DNA from: Zasmidium citrigriseum | Lineage: Eukaryota; Ascomycota; Dothideomycetes; Mycosphaerellales; Mycosphaerellaceae | DNA: 64,000 nucleotides | Assembly (NCBI GenBank): GCA_002786025.1 | Contig: NHNW01000079.1 | Span: forward strand, 90,663-154,662 | Direction of reading: 5' to 3' | Program-made: the position numbers and the translations under genes | In this document: positions 27,248 to 38,578 of the stretch, in pieces | How the letters are laid out: every line of letters begins with the position of its first letter | Numbering within the stretch: the stretch's first letter is position 1 | Notes under the pieces: generated by a model | The model's input: only the letters and a program-made list of their open reading frames with translations | Told to the model about the DNA's origin: nothing | Database searches by the model: none

Positions 27248-28766
27248 TCAGTAGTCGTCCCCACGACTGATCACTTCTTTTCCTCCGCTGTGCAGGAGGA
27301 TGGTCTGTAACGAGTCAGCAATCAACCACAACACAGAGCGGATGGAAATCATACATGTTCGAACTGCGCAACGTGCGAGCCCTTTCGCTCCACCATCGGA
27401 GCGTAGTCCTGCACGATACCTTGGTCGACGAGTTGTTTCATCTACCACTTGTCAGCATCTTTACGATGGGAAGGAGGGTTGCAAGGGGATTCCTTACACC
27501 GAGATGATACCTCTCCACACCCAAACGCTCGAGGTAGCGACGACAGAACGGCAGCGTGCCGAAGTTGTTGTCGATGGTCTTGAGGAGGGCTTTGGCGGAG
27601 GCGTTGTGCAGGTTTCTGCCCGAGACGCCTTCTTGGCGGGCGTAGCCGTAGATGCCGATCTAAACATTCAGATTAGCAGAGATTTGGAGGAGGGCAGAGC
27701 GATGATGGAGGCATACGTCGTCTTGAATATACCCACGACCCGTGCCTCCAAACGTCTCGATGGCGAATACTTCCCCTTCCTCCATCTTCTGCCGACTGTT
27801 ATTTTTCACGAACGGGATCTGCTTGTCGCCATGGATGCGATATTGCAGGATGTTGTGGCCGGTGATGTTGTTGATCGCCTTGACGGGGATGGCTTTGCCA
27901 TTCACTTCCACTTCATGACTTTCCATGACTTCCTGGATTGCCGCTCCGATCTCCTTCATTCGAGCGTCGACTCCGGCGTGCGCGATGCCGGTGTTGGTCG
28001 CTGCGCGGGCGGCTTCGAGGAGAGGATCATAGGTGGGATTGTGCGTGACTGTGAAGGCCGAGTCGACAATGCGGCCGTTGACATGGACGCCGAAGTCCAC
28101 GCTCAATACGTCCTCGGCCTGAAGGATGATGTTCTTGCCACCAGGATTGGGCGTCCAGTGTGCAGCGACTTCATTGACACAGAGACCCGTGGGAAATCCC
28201 ATGCCGGCATTGAGGCAGTCGCCAGTCTCCTTGCCCTGGTGTCCGGTGAGATTGTACACGCCCTCCTCGATACCAAGCGCGATGGCCGTGAGGCTGGCTC
28301 CTGGCTTGATGAGCTCTCTCTGCGCATACTGGCGGACCTGGCGGTGTATCTCAGCCGCTTGGCGGTAGTCAGTGAGGAAGTCCTCATCCCAGAGGCGGGA
28401 GGTGTAGCGATTCTCCTCATCAGTCGTGCGTGCGAGATTCTCGTATGGCACGAACTCGCCATGAGGATAATCCCCATTCGGATACGATTTCGACAGAGGA
28501 GCGTCCAGCTTTCCCTTGGCTTTGGACTTCTTCTTCTTCTTGGGTTTGCGTTTCTTCTTCTTCTCGCCGGTTGCTTCTATCCCGGCTTCGTCTTGGCTAT
28601 GGTCATCGTCCTCGTCGTCGTCATTGCCCCCGTCGAGCATCCCGCCGTCGAGGTCTGCGGACGAAGAGCCGCTCTGCCGGCCTTTGGAGTCCGGGTTGGC
28701 GGGTTTGAAGACGTTCTCGCCTCCATTTGGCTGCTGCTGGTGGCCTTCGGGGCTTTTGGATCCCAT
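27248..28766 (-). CDS. MAP2: Methionine aminopeptidase 2, 451 aa, four exons
   Basis: Exons on the minus strand: 28766-27717, 27659-27498, 27441-27355 and 27304-27248. They are separated by 50-57-bp introns with GT...AG ends. The N-terminal ~100 residues contain an acidic run followed by a long Lys-rich tract ([18 protein letters not shown]), the ribosome- and eIF2-associated polylysine block typical of MetAP2. The catalytic pita-bread domain shows [16 protein letters not shown] (two Asp ligands), NITGHNI (His), [10 protein letters not shown] (Glu) and AQFEHTILL (Glu). It ends with the family tail [11 protein letters not shown]. The enzyme removes initiator Met from nascent chains when residue 2 is small and is the target of fumagillin. 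Tail to tail with NIF3. Confidence 0.96.
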
Positions 28767-29775
28767 GATGCTTCTGCTACGGGCAAGTCAGACATGCAGC
28801 TTCGAAGGACGTGATGGAAGGAGAGAGGTTTTGTCTGTCTTCTGATGCGCCCTATCGCCAACATGTTGTTCTTCGGGTGCTAAGCGAGGCCAAGAACTGC
28901 ACAAAGCGCGCATAAAGTTGTGCTACTGCACCGAGTCTCCACCTTCCTCCAACATCACGTCTGCACCATCTTCTCGACATCAATCAACCATCGGCCATCG
29001 ATAAGCCTGATTGCATCGCCAACATCTCTCTGTCTTAGGAGATATGATGCATGCCATATTCATCCCCTGTACTCCGGAAACCGGAGGCCTGCTCGAGGTA
29101 AAGAATGCCCGCCATGGCCGGCCAAGTGAATCCGAGTACCGTTTGGTCCCTGTGAGGCTCAATGAGTTTGAGGAGACGATTCCAGCCGCTTTGACAGGAC
29201 GTGTACCTCTCGACCTTACTCTTCTTTGGATGCTGGACAGAACTGGTCTTCTCTCCTCTCGAACCTCGCGTTGTCCACTGACTCCCAACTGGATGGCAGA
29301 TCGCCCGTGGCATCTCGCGGAGACACTTCGCCGTCCGACGTAAGCATACGAACACCAGTATTCTGATGAGCTGCTGTCCCCAGCCTCGTGATGCCATTGC
29401 AAAAGGAGGCTCGACATGCTCTCAATATGTAAGTGGATGGATTGCCTCTTCCGGCTAGCGTTGCGAGAGATGGTTAGCTGGAAAGACCGCAGCATTGGAC
29501 GCCTGGTTCTACTGAGATCTCATCAAATGCTAAATCATGTGGATATCCTATTCTCGGATCGTATGGTGCCATCCAGCGTCTTGTACCTTGCGGTTCACGT
29601 CATCCGGCTAAACGTTGCCCTGAGACCTTTCAGCTGCAAGCAATGTCTGCTCTTCCTGGCAAGCCGCCAAGGAGCAGCCTTGCCGCAGGGCTGCAGATCT
29701 TCGAATGCCTTTGAGAATATATACTGGCTATAACCTGTCTCCTTGGCAGTCTGCCATTCGTATAACATCAACACC
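28767..29775. other. 1-kb intergenic region with TATA box for the esterase gene
   Basis: This is the divergent promoter region of MetAP2 and the carboxylesterase. A TATA-type run (aatatatac, about 29715-29724) lies ~55 bp before the esterase ATG. A plus-strand frame from ATG 29044 to 29343 (100 aa) has no recognisable domain and no obvious promoter, so I do not call it a gene. Confidence 0.45.
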
Positions 29776-31431
29776 ATGAAGGTCCTACTCTTCGCAGCGT
29801 CTTTCGTGGCCGCCGCGGCCGCTTGGCCTCACAGAAATCCCTTCGGCGAGTGGTCTGCGCAAACGACAAGCGGCCATATCGTTGGCCATCCTGCTCCTGA
29901 CCGACCTTGTGTGGACGAATACCTCGGCATTCGATATGCCAGTGCTGATCGATTCATGCCTTCGCAACGATACAGGAGCAAGGAGATCTACCATGCCAAC
30001 AGCTTTGTAAGTCGTGCCCAGTCATAACGTCTGTATGCTGTCTGACCGACGAGAAGGGCAACGAATGCCCTTGCGAGAATGGTGCCAATGGAGAGCTTCC
30101 CGGACAGCAGAACACCAAGACCGAGCCGCGCATCATGGGCTACTTCCTCGAAGCCTACAAGAACGTCAGCATGAGCGATGACTGCCTCTTTCTCAATGTC
30201 TGGTCGAAGAGAAATCCTGCGGAGAAGCTCAAGCCGGTCTTTCTCTGGGCTTATGGAGGTTCGTAGGATGCAACCCTTGTACTGCCAACATGGAACTGAC
30301 CGCATACTGCCAGGTCATTGGACAACTGGGCTCACCAACACCCCTTTCTACCATGGCCAATACCTCGCTGATCAAGAGGACATTGTTGTTGTTACCTTCA
30401 ACTACCGCTTCAGTATCTTTGGCTTCGGCAAAGACAACGAGGGCCTGAAAGATGGGCGTCAAGCTCTGGAATGGGTCCGAGACAACATCAAAGCTTTTGG
30501 CGGCGACCCAGAGCAGATCACTCTGGGCGGACATTCTGCTGGCGCTTTCCTCGCAGACTACCTTTCCTTCGCATACGCCGACGATCCAATCGCCAAATCG
30601 TACATGCTCCAGTCGGGTACCGCAACCACCCTACCTGCGACCGATTCTTCGATGAGAGATGAAGGATTCCGCAACGTCTCGAGGGCACTTGGCTGTGACA
30701 AGGAGGCTGATGAAGTGACTTGCTTGCAAAAGAAGGATCTTCATGAAGTCGCCAAGGCAGCGACAAAACAACGCTATCCAACTGGTAGCCTGAAGGTCGT
30801 GTTCGGCCCGACAGTCGACAACAAGACGGTCTTCTCTCCATCCGAGTACGTGACCCGCGGCTCCAAAGGTAACTTTGGTAAAGGGCCCGTCCTACTCGGC
30901 AACGCCGACTACGAGCAAGGTTTCTACAAACTGGAATACTACGCACTCCTTGGTCTGAAGCTCAGCGAGAAGTTCCTAAATACCCTGATCCAGCGCATCG
31001 CGACCTGTCCAGCCGCTCAAGCTGCCGAATGGCGCACTCGGACTGCTCCAACTTGGCGGTACCGATACTTTGGCCAGTACCCGTCCTTGGACTTGTATGG
31101 ACCGCACGCCAACGGCTCGTCGCCGGGATCTGGAGCGTATCATGGATCGGAGCTGACGCTTGTCTGGGGCACTTATGAAGCGCTCACGCTTGTTCCGGGG
31201 AGTGCGGAGCTGAAGGCCATGTCGAAGTATATGATGAATGCTTGGGGCGCTTTCATTCGGGATCCTCATCAAGGACTGGAGGCTTTCGGCTGGCCCAAGT
31301 ACGATACCAGCGGCGATACTCTCGTCCATCTCGGAAAGAAGGATGGTGTTGAGATGAAACTGGGCAACTCGACAGAGTATGACCATCTTGGCGACTTCTC
31401 CTGTGAGGTGGTCATGATGGATAACAAGTAG
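29776..31431 (+). CDS. Secreted type-B carboxylesterase, 516 aa
   Basis: Exons 29776-30006, 30057-30258 and 30314-31431, with introns of 50 and 55 bp. The second intron falls inside the oxyanion-hole motif, and splicing gives WAYGGHWTTGL. A signal peptide (MKVLLFAASFVAAAAAWP) begins the protein. The alpha/beta-hydrolase nucleophile elbow is LGGHSAGAF; most family members have GESAG, so His replaces the usual Glu. Other family blocks are DDCLFLNVW and VTFNYRFSIFGF. The C-terminus lacks a membrane segment or HDEL, so the enzyme should be secreted. The substrate cannot be told from sequence. A longer frame begins 11 codons upstream, but the ATG at 29776 opens the signal peptide directly after the TATA region. 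Confidence 0.9.
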
Positions 31432-31725
31432 CATTGTACGTTACTCTTGAGTTTCTCTTTGTCCAAAGAAGGATCTTGTTACCTTGACTGGCTTTCCTTT
31501 ATTTCAAGTGTCAAACCTTTGTCTAGATCTGTCTTTGAGAAGAAGTAACAACGAAGTCTCGACACTTTGGTCGCGGAGTACATAAAGTGGGCAACCTCCT
31601 CTAGTGCTAGATCTTTTAGTTACCCTTGAAAAGAAGAAATACTCGCCAGCACTGTTGACCAGAGCGTCGAGTCCTACACAGACGACCCAATCCCATAATC
31701 TCGCATTCGAACAGCATCCTCCGCA

Positions 31726-32034
31726 ATGCCACGCACCAATCTCAAGAGGCCCACCACCGCCTCCCTAGACCCAGAGACCAACCCAAACGTGGGAAAGGGT
31801 AAAACTACCAGATACAACTGGTGCCACTGCCCTCATAACTACGATTTTCAGCGTCTTGCGTATGAGCCTCTGTTCTTGAGACACCTGTCGCCGAAGGCTA
31901 TCGCGCGTCTGCCGAGTCCTGGGAACGATGATGATGACAGCGATGATGATGAGCCGATGGAGAAGGATAAGCATGGAATTTATGTCCACAAAGTCAGGGG
32001 TTCGAAGAAGAAGGGAAAGGGAATCTGCAAGTAA
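31726..32034 (+). CDS. Hypothetical small protein, 102 aa
   Basis: The ATG at 31726 has good context (cgcaATGcc) and opens a frame with Cys/His residues (NWCHCPHNYDF), an acidic run (DDDDSDDDE) and a basic C-terminus (KVRGSKKKGKGICK). I recognise no family. A gtaagt donor overlaps the stop codon (from 32032), so a further spliced exon is possible. The acceptor at about 32093 would add only a few residues before a new stop. Codon use looks coding-like, but evidence is limited. Confidence 0.4.
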   Translation: MPRTNLKRPTTASLDPETNPNVGKGKTTRYNWCHCPHNYDFQRLAYEPLFLRHLSPKAIARLPSPGNDDDDSDDDEPMEKDKHGIYVHKVRGSKKKGKGICK

Positions 32035-32442
32035 GTTTTGCGAAATGCTTTGGTAAGTCTTGAAATTCCTTCTGTGTTCTTGTTACTCTAGTCGTCAGCC
32101 TTTAAATGCCTATGTCCTATGTCTCCTCGAATAGCAGTGCAGGTATCTCGGTGGAGACTGAATTTTGATGACAATAGCAAGTTTACGTTACCCTTCTGCA
32201 TCGACCGATGCGAGTCAGTCCAATCGTCTCTCTTTCCGAACACCACTTCCTCCTATTCGTACTGCAATGTTGGAACCAACAAAGCCCTAGGCCTCCCGGG
32301 CATGCTACAAAGCTTACCGGCAGCCTTGCCCGTTCGCCTCGCGTCTGGCCCTAACATCTTCGGGCAGGCTATGTATGCTAGATATAAGGTGAACGCATTT
32401 GCCTACTTGTGTGGTACGTTGCTAACTCAAAGTTTCTTGACC
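32035..32442. other. Gap before the GST-like gene
   Basis: The GST-like frame remains open upstream to an ATG at 32119, but those 108 extra residues lack similarity and precede what looks like a natural GST start. I treat this stretch as promoter and 5' leader. Confidence 0.4.
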
Positions 32443-33310
32443 ATGGACGATCGGACGTACACTTTGTACCATAGCCATTACTCTTTGCCATCGATCATTG
32501 CCCGGTTCTTGGTCTCGATGAGAGGGAGCTCGACGGATGGGGAGGATTATCGTTTCCAGGAATGTGCGATCGATATATTTGCGGGCGAACAGCTTTCGAC
32601 TTTGTTCAAAGCTGGAGGCGATGTTGCTGCAGATGTAAGGTGTCAGCTCCAGTTCATCATACGGTTGATACTGAACGACCAGATTCCAGCTCTGCGCCGT
32701 AACTCAAGCCAGACAGTCGCATCCGGTCCTCTAGAGATTACGAGAATCTTGAACTCAATCTATTCAAATCTCATGCCAAGTGAGCACGCAAGATCGATAA
32801 GCCACTACGTTACCCAGTTGCAGGCACTCGATTGGTTCTCGCTCTCGTTGCCGTCACCATATGAAGGATGTTCAAAGACGGTGTTTCAGCAGCAGATCAA
32901 ACAAAGAATGAAGGGTGAGTGCTCGTCATGGTATTGGGCGGCTTTGATGTATCGCTCGACGATGTGAGTCCGGCGTTGTGAGAAGGCTGGGGCATGGAAC
33001 GCTGATGTTTAAGAGCAGACTCGACATTGACGGCGCCGAGATCGACCGGATACATGCCGAACGCGAGAAGGCAGGACGGCTCTTGCGATCGATCGAAAAA
33101 CGACTTTTGGATGACGCACATCCGAGCCCATGGGTCTTTGGACTGGAAGGGCCGGGTGCCATGGATGCCCATCTTGTCCCTTGTCTAGCACGACTGGAAG
33201 ATGCTGGGAACGGAGATATCGTATCTCAAAGGCTAAGACAATATCTCTGCGAAGCAAAAAGATCCGTATACTGGAAGGAGGTGATGGAAGACAGGCTTAC
33301 ACTGCGATAA
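32443..33310 (+). CDS. Glutathione S-transferase-like protein, 254 aa
   Basis: Exons 32443-32634, 32683-32963 and 33019-33310 join in frame through introns of 48 and 55 bp. The N-terminus MDDRTYTLYHSHYSLPSIIARFLV is a thioredoxin-fold GST start (beta-strand, then the catalytic-region SxxS/P turn and helix). After the first intron DIPALRRN corresponds to the conserved cis-Pro QVPAL strand. The C-terminal helical domain ends WVFGLEGPGAMDAHLVPCLARLED, like the GST N-capping region (PTALDAH..PF). It would conjugate glutathione to electrophiles or act as a non-catalytic GST fold. The class is not clear, and the catalytic Tyr/Ser is uncertain. The second donor was chosen because it alone restores the frame of the last exon. 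Confidence 0.7.
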
Positions 33311-33989
33311 CATTTTCCATGATTCCCTTGTGTGCGAGCACAGCGATGCCAGTCATCTCTCCGAGCGGCTGCTGATAGAACATCAAGCTTCTCGTGGATG
33401 AAATGAGCATGAATGCTGCCGGTGAGGACTTCGAAAGATTGCTGAGAGCTGGCCTGCAAAAACCGGGAGATTGGTGGCTTGATTGGACAAGTTGTGGAAT
33501 GTGTCGGAGGGAGGTTGGCCATCTGGGAATGCCATCGATCCATGAGTCGTGCTTCAGACATCTTGAGGGTTAGACATGGTCGGCGTGCTTGCGCCTGCAG
33601 TGCATGCTAAGAGTACGCGCGTGCTTTTGCGTCCGTGAATGTCGCTTCCCTAAATCTTAGCAACATCATCAACACCCTCGGCGTGCTTGAAACAACCGAA
33701 CTTCATACACCATTACATTCTCCTACATGTCTTGATCTTCAAATGTCTGCACAAGCTACCACACATGAATAGCACGCTCCTTTGTTCGCCACCCTCGCCT
33801 CACATGGCAACGTGACAGCCTGATCCGTGAATACCCCTTTGTTAATCGCACATGCCGCGTTCGGAAAACAACCTCTCAATAGAGCTTGCAACAAACAACA
33901 CAACCGCTCAACTTCTCATCCACCTTTGACCTCTTCCGACATACCCTTCCGTCCTATCCGACTCATGCCAACAGACGTACTCAACCATC
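33311..33989. other. Intergenic region upstream of GH79 gene
   Basis: No supported gene. It contains a CA/CT-rich leader directly before the GH79 ATG (about 33890-33989). No repeat or RNA gene seen. Confidence 0.5.
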
Positions 33990-35495
33990 ATGAAGAAATA
34001 TAAACTTCTACCAACCTTACTACTCCTGGCCGGCACCACCGACGCTGCCAGAACCATCTCTGTCGCCCAGTCCGTTCCGAAGGGTGCTTCTGCGCCTGTG
34101 GATCCGTCGTTTCCTGCGCTAGCTTTCGAGACTTCGTCTTTCTACAACTATGCGATCGATGAGAATGGAAAGCCGAATGCCTTTTCGCAGAATCTGATTC
34201 ATGCCATTTTCTCCCGCACCGGCGGAAGACCCGTACTCAGAGTTGGCGGAACTTCAGGTGACCTTGGACGATACAATGCTGGCCAAAAAGTCCCCGCCAG
34301 TCGACCAGCGACCGAAGGCGGTCCAGCATTCGGCAAACCCTTTCTGCAAATCGGTCCCTCATACTTCAAGGCATATGACAGCTTCCCCAATGCCGACTAC
34401 CTGTTCATGGTTCCCTTCCACCACTACTGGCACGGCGACACCGAGCGTCTCGACAACATGATCGACTGGGCTGAGCAAGGTCTCAAAGTCATCGGCAACC
34501 GTCTCGATGCTCTTGAGATCGGCAATGAGCCCGACTTCTACAAGAAGGGCAAGTTCGACACCCAGAAGTATGTCAACAAGTTCAACACTGTGCAGAAAGC
34601 CCTCTCGAACAAGTTTAAGCAACTTCAGGGAAAGCCAATCTACCAGGCATTGGACAAGGCGTACAATCCTCCTGTTGCGGTCCCGGTCTCCGGTGTTAGA
34701 GACAAGTTGACCAAGGACACTGTCAAGCAGTATGCTTACCACTACTACCAACACTGGGGCGAGTACAATGAGCAAATCCTGCAGCGTCGGATCATGAACC
34801 ATACCCAGACTGTCAAGGCGATGCGGCCGTTCGCTTCCAAGGTTAGATACTGGAAGAATAAGAATCGACCCATTCGGCTCCTGATGGATGAGGTTGGCAC
34901 GAGCATGAAGGCCGGCGAGGGTCACAACAATCTCGGAACTGCTCTCTGGCTCGCAGATTACCTCTTGCACAACATGGCGATCGGCATGACTCGGGTTCAC
35001 TACCAGCAGATAGTAAACCCTGGATTTAACCTCTGGCAGCCGGTGAAGTCGAAGTGGACTGCCCCCATGGTCCGACCAACCTATTATGCGATGCCCTTCG
35101 CGGCCGACTTCATTGGTGGAAAGAACACTCGGGTTCACGAGGTTAGGATCCAGAACTCGCACGTCTTATCCGCGTACACCGCCTGGGAGAATGGCAAGCT
35201 GGCTCGGATCGCCGTCATCAATCTTGACCTGTGGAAGAAGGGCCAGGGTAACCGTCCGAACGCCGACTTCAAGATCAAGGGCCTCAAGGGTGTTAAGAAC
35301 GCCAAGGTCGAGTATCTCACGGCTCCAGATGGTGCTACTGCCGAGAAGTCTTTGAGCTGGAGTGGTCTTGAGTGGACTGCCAAGAGCAATGGCAAGGGCG
35401 TGTCGCTGAGAAAGGATACCAAGACGATTCCCGTTAAGGACGGAGTCTTGTCGGTGTCTGTCGATGCATCGTCAGCCATAATGATTCACGTATAG
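33990..35495 (+). CDS. Glycoside hydrolase family 79 enzyme (beta-glucuronidase type), 501 aa
   Basis: This is a single-exon frame with the ATG at 33990 and a signal peptide (MKKYKLLPTLLLLAGTTDAA). The (beta/alpha)8 domain has the acid/base Glu in ALEIGNEPDF (Glu about residue 180) and the nucleophile Glu in RLLMDEVGTS (about residue 301), fitting clan GH-A family 79. The rest is a C-terminal beta domain. The likely activity is release of (4-O-methyl-)glucuronic acid from arabinogalactan-type side chains outside the cell. The stop TAG is directly followed by a good donor (gtgagt), a branch site (ctaac) and an acceptor at 35561-35562. A 34-residue in-frame exon (35563-35667) ends VTVTKTTTVNA. 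A second donor, gtatag at 35490, would splice out the stop and add that tail. Confidence 0.88.
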   Translation: MKKYKLLPTLLLLAGTTDAARTISVAQSVPKGASAPVDPSFPALAFETSSFYNYAIDENGKPNAFSQNLIHAIFSRTGGRPVLRVGGTSGDLGRYNAGQKVPASRPATEGGPAFGKPFLQIGPSYFKAYDSFPNADYLFMVPFHHYWHGDTERLDNMIDWAEQGLKVIGNRLDALEIGNEPDFYKKGKFDTQKYVNKFNTVQKALSNKFKQLQGKPIYQALDKAYNPPVAVPVSGVRDKLTKDTVKQYAYHYYQHWGEYNEQILQRRIMNHTQTVKAMRPFASKVRYWKNKNRPIRLLMDEVGTSMKAGEGHNNLGTALWLADYLLHNMAIGMTRVHYQQIVNPGFNLWQPVKSKWTAPMVRPTYYAMPFAADFIGGKNTRVHEVRIQNSHVLSAYTAWENGKLARIAVINLDLWKKGQGNRPNADFKIKGLKGVKNAKVEYLTAPDGATAEKSLSWSGLEWTAKSNGKGVSLRKDTKTIPVKDGVLSVSVDASSAIMIHV

Positions 35496-35562
35496 GTGAG
35501 TTCAATCCTCATGCTGCTCGGAGCTGAGCTGAAGAGCCCACGACTAACTCGAACCTGTGAAG

Positions 35563-35667
35563 GATAAGTCGGCCATGTCGACAGACGAAGCAGTTCCTGG
35601 GGCGGCGAATGAGGGTGGCAAGACGCGAACAGTGACTGTGACGAAGACCACGACAGTGAATGCGTGA
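35563..35667 (+). other. Possible alternative last exon of the GH79 gene
   Basis: After the acceptor tgtgaag, 34 codons stay in frame with the GH79 protein and end at TGA. They code an acidic/Ser start and a Thr/Val-rich end (TRTVTVTKTTTVNA). It is reached only if the donor at 35490 (gtatag) is used instead of 35496 (gtgagt), or by stop-codon readthrough. Transcript data would decide. Confidence 0.4.
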
Positions 35668-37887
35668 TATGAATTCTTTTTCGGGCGGAGTTGGATCGAC
35701 TGGGGGTGTTGAATAAGGGCTGCGAATAGATCAGCAAAGGTTTGAAGTTTGGATACAATACGAGACAGATACCCTGACAAGCATGAACTAATTCTCGCCG
35801 CATCTTCCCATCATCGACCACGGAATGATCAGAACTGATCCAGTATGTCAACAATTTGGAAAACATCCTCGTAGCCGCATACCAGAACACGAGACCCCCG
35901 TGCCGGAGACATTCGGGGATAGAACAACCAGACCCAAGGTACTGGGACTGCAGACTGCGTGGTCACGCGCAGGGTGCATGAACGTGCGAGCTGCATGGCC
36001 GCCTGCCGGTTCAGGAACAGCCGGGCGATCGGGCTACACCATCGGACGAGGCAACTTGGCTGAAGATAGCGTTGACAGTGATGTGCTGCATGATAGGAGG
36101 GTCGTAGGTGGGACAGAGTCGCTTCGAGACACGTGTCAGGCGTTGCAGTGGCGGGTGTGGTTGTGGGATCTTGATTGTGTGTCGTGGGATGAGGAGTTGG
36201 TCTAAGGGGTTGAATGTGGTGTTTCGTTCGTTCGGGAGATGTTCGTAATGAGCAGTCAGTATAGCTCTGCACAGTGTCAGTGAGGAGTCAGTTCTTCGGC
36301 CGTTTTCATGGTCCCGAGATCATCCACTGACAGCTTTCACCCCCGAAAAAGCAATGATCCCGGCGATCACGTGTGAGATGCAAGTGAATGAAACGGAAAG
36401 GGGCGAGGACTTGCGGTACTTGTGCGAACCCAGCCGGGATAACAGCCGGCGAGGGATCCAAAGAATGTCGAGAAGGAGCAATTCCTGAAGCTCGTGTCGT
36501 CGTTAACTAGTCTGGATATGTCGTGCTTGTAATCAGTCCCATGGGCGAAGGTTAAGCCACGTCGTCGGGGCGTGCAGCAAGAATGCCTAACATTTTGGTC
36601 GTTGAAGCCCAACCTAACAGCGCTGTGTTACAGGCGCAGAAGTCGCACCCGGCATGTAACGGGATATGCGGGGGAGATATCGGGCGCACGGCGTGCTGCA
36701 GGCGGATTGCCGAGGTGGGTTATTTTTGGCTGACAAGCGGCTGTCGATATCGTTTTAGTGGCGTCCCTTTATCCTCCCAGCTTCCGAGACAAATTGAGTG
36801 CCGCTGAACTGGTGGGGAGATGACGAGGTCGAGTGATGACGAGAAGCGGTCAGCGGCGTTCCAATGGCAAAGTTGGCACTGAGTAATGATGGAGCAATGT
36901 TTTTGACGCAGATGAAGGACGGTACGACGATTCAGCGTGGCAGCGGCAGTCTGGCGATATCGACTGGCGGGCTGGCGTACGACCACTTCCTGGCACGCGT
37001 GTCGGCGGCGTAAGCGAGGCTGGGAGAAATTGTCGACTTCGCTCACCTCACACAACCGCTGCGGTGCCATGGTCCGCATGGCATTGCGCGCAACTGACAG
37101 CTCGCCCAGCGCGCCAGACGGGCCTCTGCGCCTGCTGCCGGCGCCGTCGACTCGCTGCGGCTGGCTGTGTGCCTTGCCTTGCTTTTGCCCGCACTCCGCC
37201 CGCCGCTGCACCAGATGTTGCCTTGCCATCCTCTGCTGCCAACACATTCCACAACCCGCAAGCTCCAACCCTCGACATGGATCGCTGGCCTGCCTCACCG
37301 CGTCTCTGTGCCGCCGGTCCTGACAGGTCACCCTGTATGTACGATGATCCGGTGCAGCAGGGCCAGCACGGCGCTGCATGACGCTGCAGTATCAACCTCC
37401 TCGCCCATATCGCCCCCCGACTGGCCTCGCGAGCCTTCGACCCACCAGGCCCGCGCCGGCAGCACTGAAAACGCTGATATCGGCCCTGCAGCTAGCATTT
37501 AGCTTTGCTCAGGGCCAATAGCGGCCGGCGGTATTTGTCTAGACTTCGTCCATGGCCGGCAGAATCGGCGATATTGGCCTGTCCCAGAGCTCCCCCATCC
37601 CATCCTTCCCTCGTCCCATGCCTCGACGAGTGACAGGCCCGCCGCCGCGAGCGTCAAGCCATGCGAGTCGCGAGCTCAACACGGCAGCCCACTGCTACCA
37701 TGCATGGGAGATGGTGTGCTCCCCGTCCCGATGACAGCAGTCTGGCATGCCATTGCGCGGGTATAAAAAGGTGACACGAGAGCTGTGTGCTCTTGCTTCC
37801 TCTTCTCAACCTCTGTCTACAAAGTCCTCTCATCTACCACCTCCCTCTTCATCTTGTCACACACAATCATCCCCTCCCTCAGTCACC
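35668..37887. other. 2.2-kb intergenic region, GC-rich in its right half
   Basis: No gene recognised. From about 36,930 to 37,720 the DNA is GC-rich and open in several frames on both strands, a composition effect rather than genes. At 37762-37768 a TATAAAA box lies 120 bp before the KXD1 ATG, followed by a CT-rich leader (about 37,790-37,880). Confidence 0.5.
37762..37768 (+). promoter_or_regulatory. TATA box of the KXD1 gene
   Basis: TATAAAA in the context gcgggTATAAAAaggtg, 120 bp upstream of the start codon, followed by a pyrimidine-rich stretch as in many fungal core promoters. Confidence 0.55.
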
Positions 37888-38578
37888 ATGTCCGCAAGCT
37901 ACTACCAGTACCAGCCCACCGGCACTCTGCCGTTGAATGTGCCAGGCAAGTCACCACAGCAGCCGTATGCCGGCCGACATCAGCGGAACTCGTCTGCATA
38001 CAGCCAGCTGTCGGCCTCGCCGCCTGAGCGACCCGAGAGCGTTTCGTCGTCAGGTGGAGGCTTGTACTCTGCAGCATCCAGTCAATATGCGAGCAGCGAG
38101 TATGACTCCTCTAGCGGTGCGACCAGCGTGGATCTCCTCGACTACATGAACGACCGGCTGTCGCAAGCCTACAATCCCGTTCCTCTCGACAAGAACCTGG
38201 CGAGACAAGCGCAAATGTGAGTTTCAATAACCCCCCGAATCTACGCAAATACTGATGAAGTTACAGGTCTGGAGAACTGAACGCCAAGAACCGCGAGCTT
38301 CTCGCACTACAAGCACAAGCGAGAGCACGACTAGCAAAGACCCGAGCAAACTTCGCCGACGGCATGAAGGCCGCAAAAGACGTCCAGCGAGATCTGGAAT
38401 GGACGCAGAAGAAAGTGAAGTACGATCGAACGCCCCAATCTCAGCAAATCTGAGAATCTTGAAATCTTGCATCAGATCGCTGACACAGCATAGCGCCCTA
38501 AACGCACGCGCAGCACAAAAATACCCCGACCAATACCGCGCTGCAAGTGAACGTTACCCTGCGCCCATCGACTACTGA
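37888..38578 (+). CDS. KXD1: KxDL homolog KXD1 (BLOC-1-related), 188 aa
   Basis: Exons 37888-38216, 38267-38419 and 38494-38578, with introns of 50 and 74 bp. The first 75 residues are Ser/Tyr/Gln-rich and disordered. The conserved KxDL domain follows: LLDYMNDRLSQAYNPVPLDKNLARQAQ, then the coiled coil SGELNAKNRELLALQAQARARLAKTRANFADGMKAAKDVQRDLEWTQKKV. The short last exon ends AAQKYPDQYRAASERYPAP. In yeast Kxd1 is a subunit of the BLOC-1 complex on endosomes; the metazoan homolog also works in BORC. Domain length and ending fit fungal members. The ATG at 37888 follows a CT-rich leader in strong context (gtcaccATG). Confidence 0.88.

Noticed and set aside
31726..32967. One long gene joining the 102-aa frame to the GST-like frame
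   Set aside because: No donor/acceptor pair keeps the frame without a stop, and the GST fold begins cleanly at ATG 32443.
36937..37502. Several overlapping open frames on both strands
   Set aside because: GC-rich DNA lacks stops by chance; no frame shows a domain or a consistent gene model.
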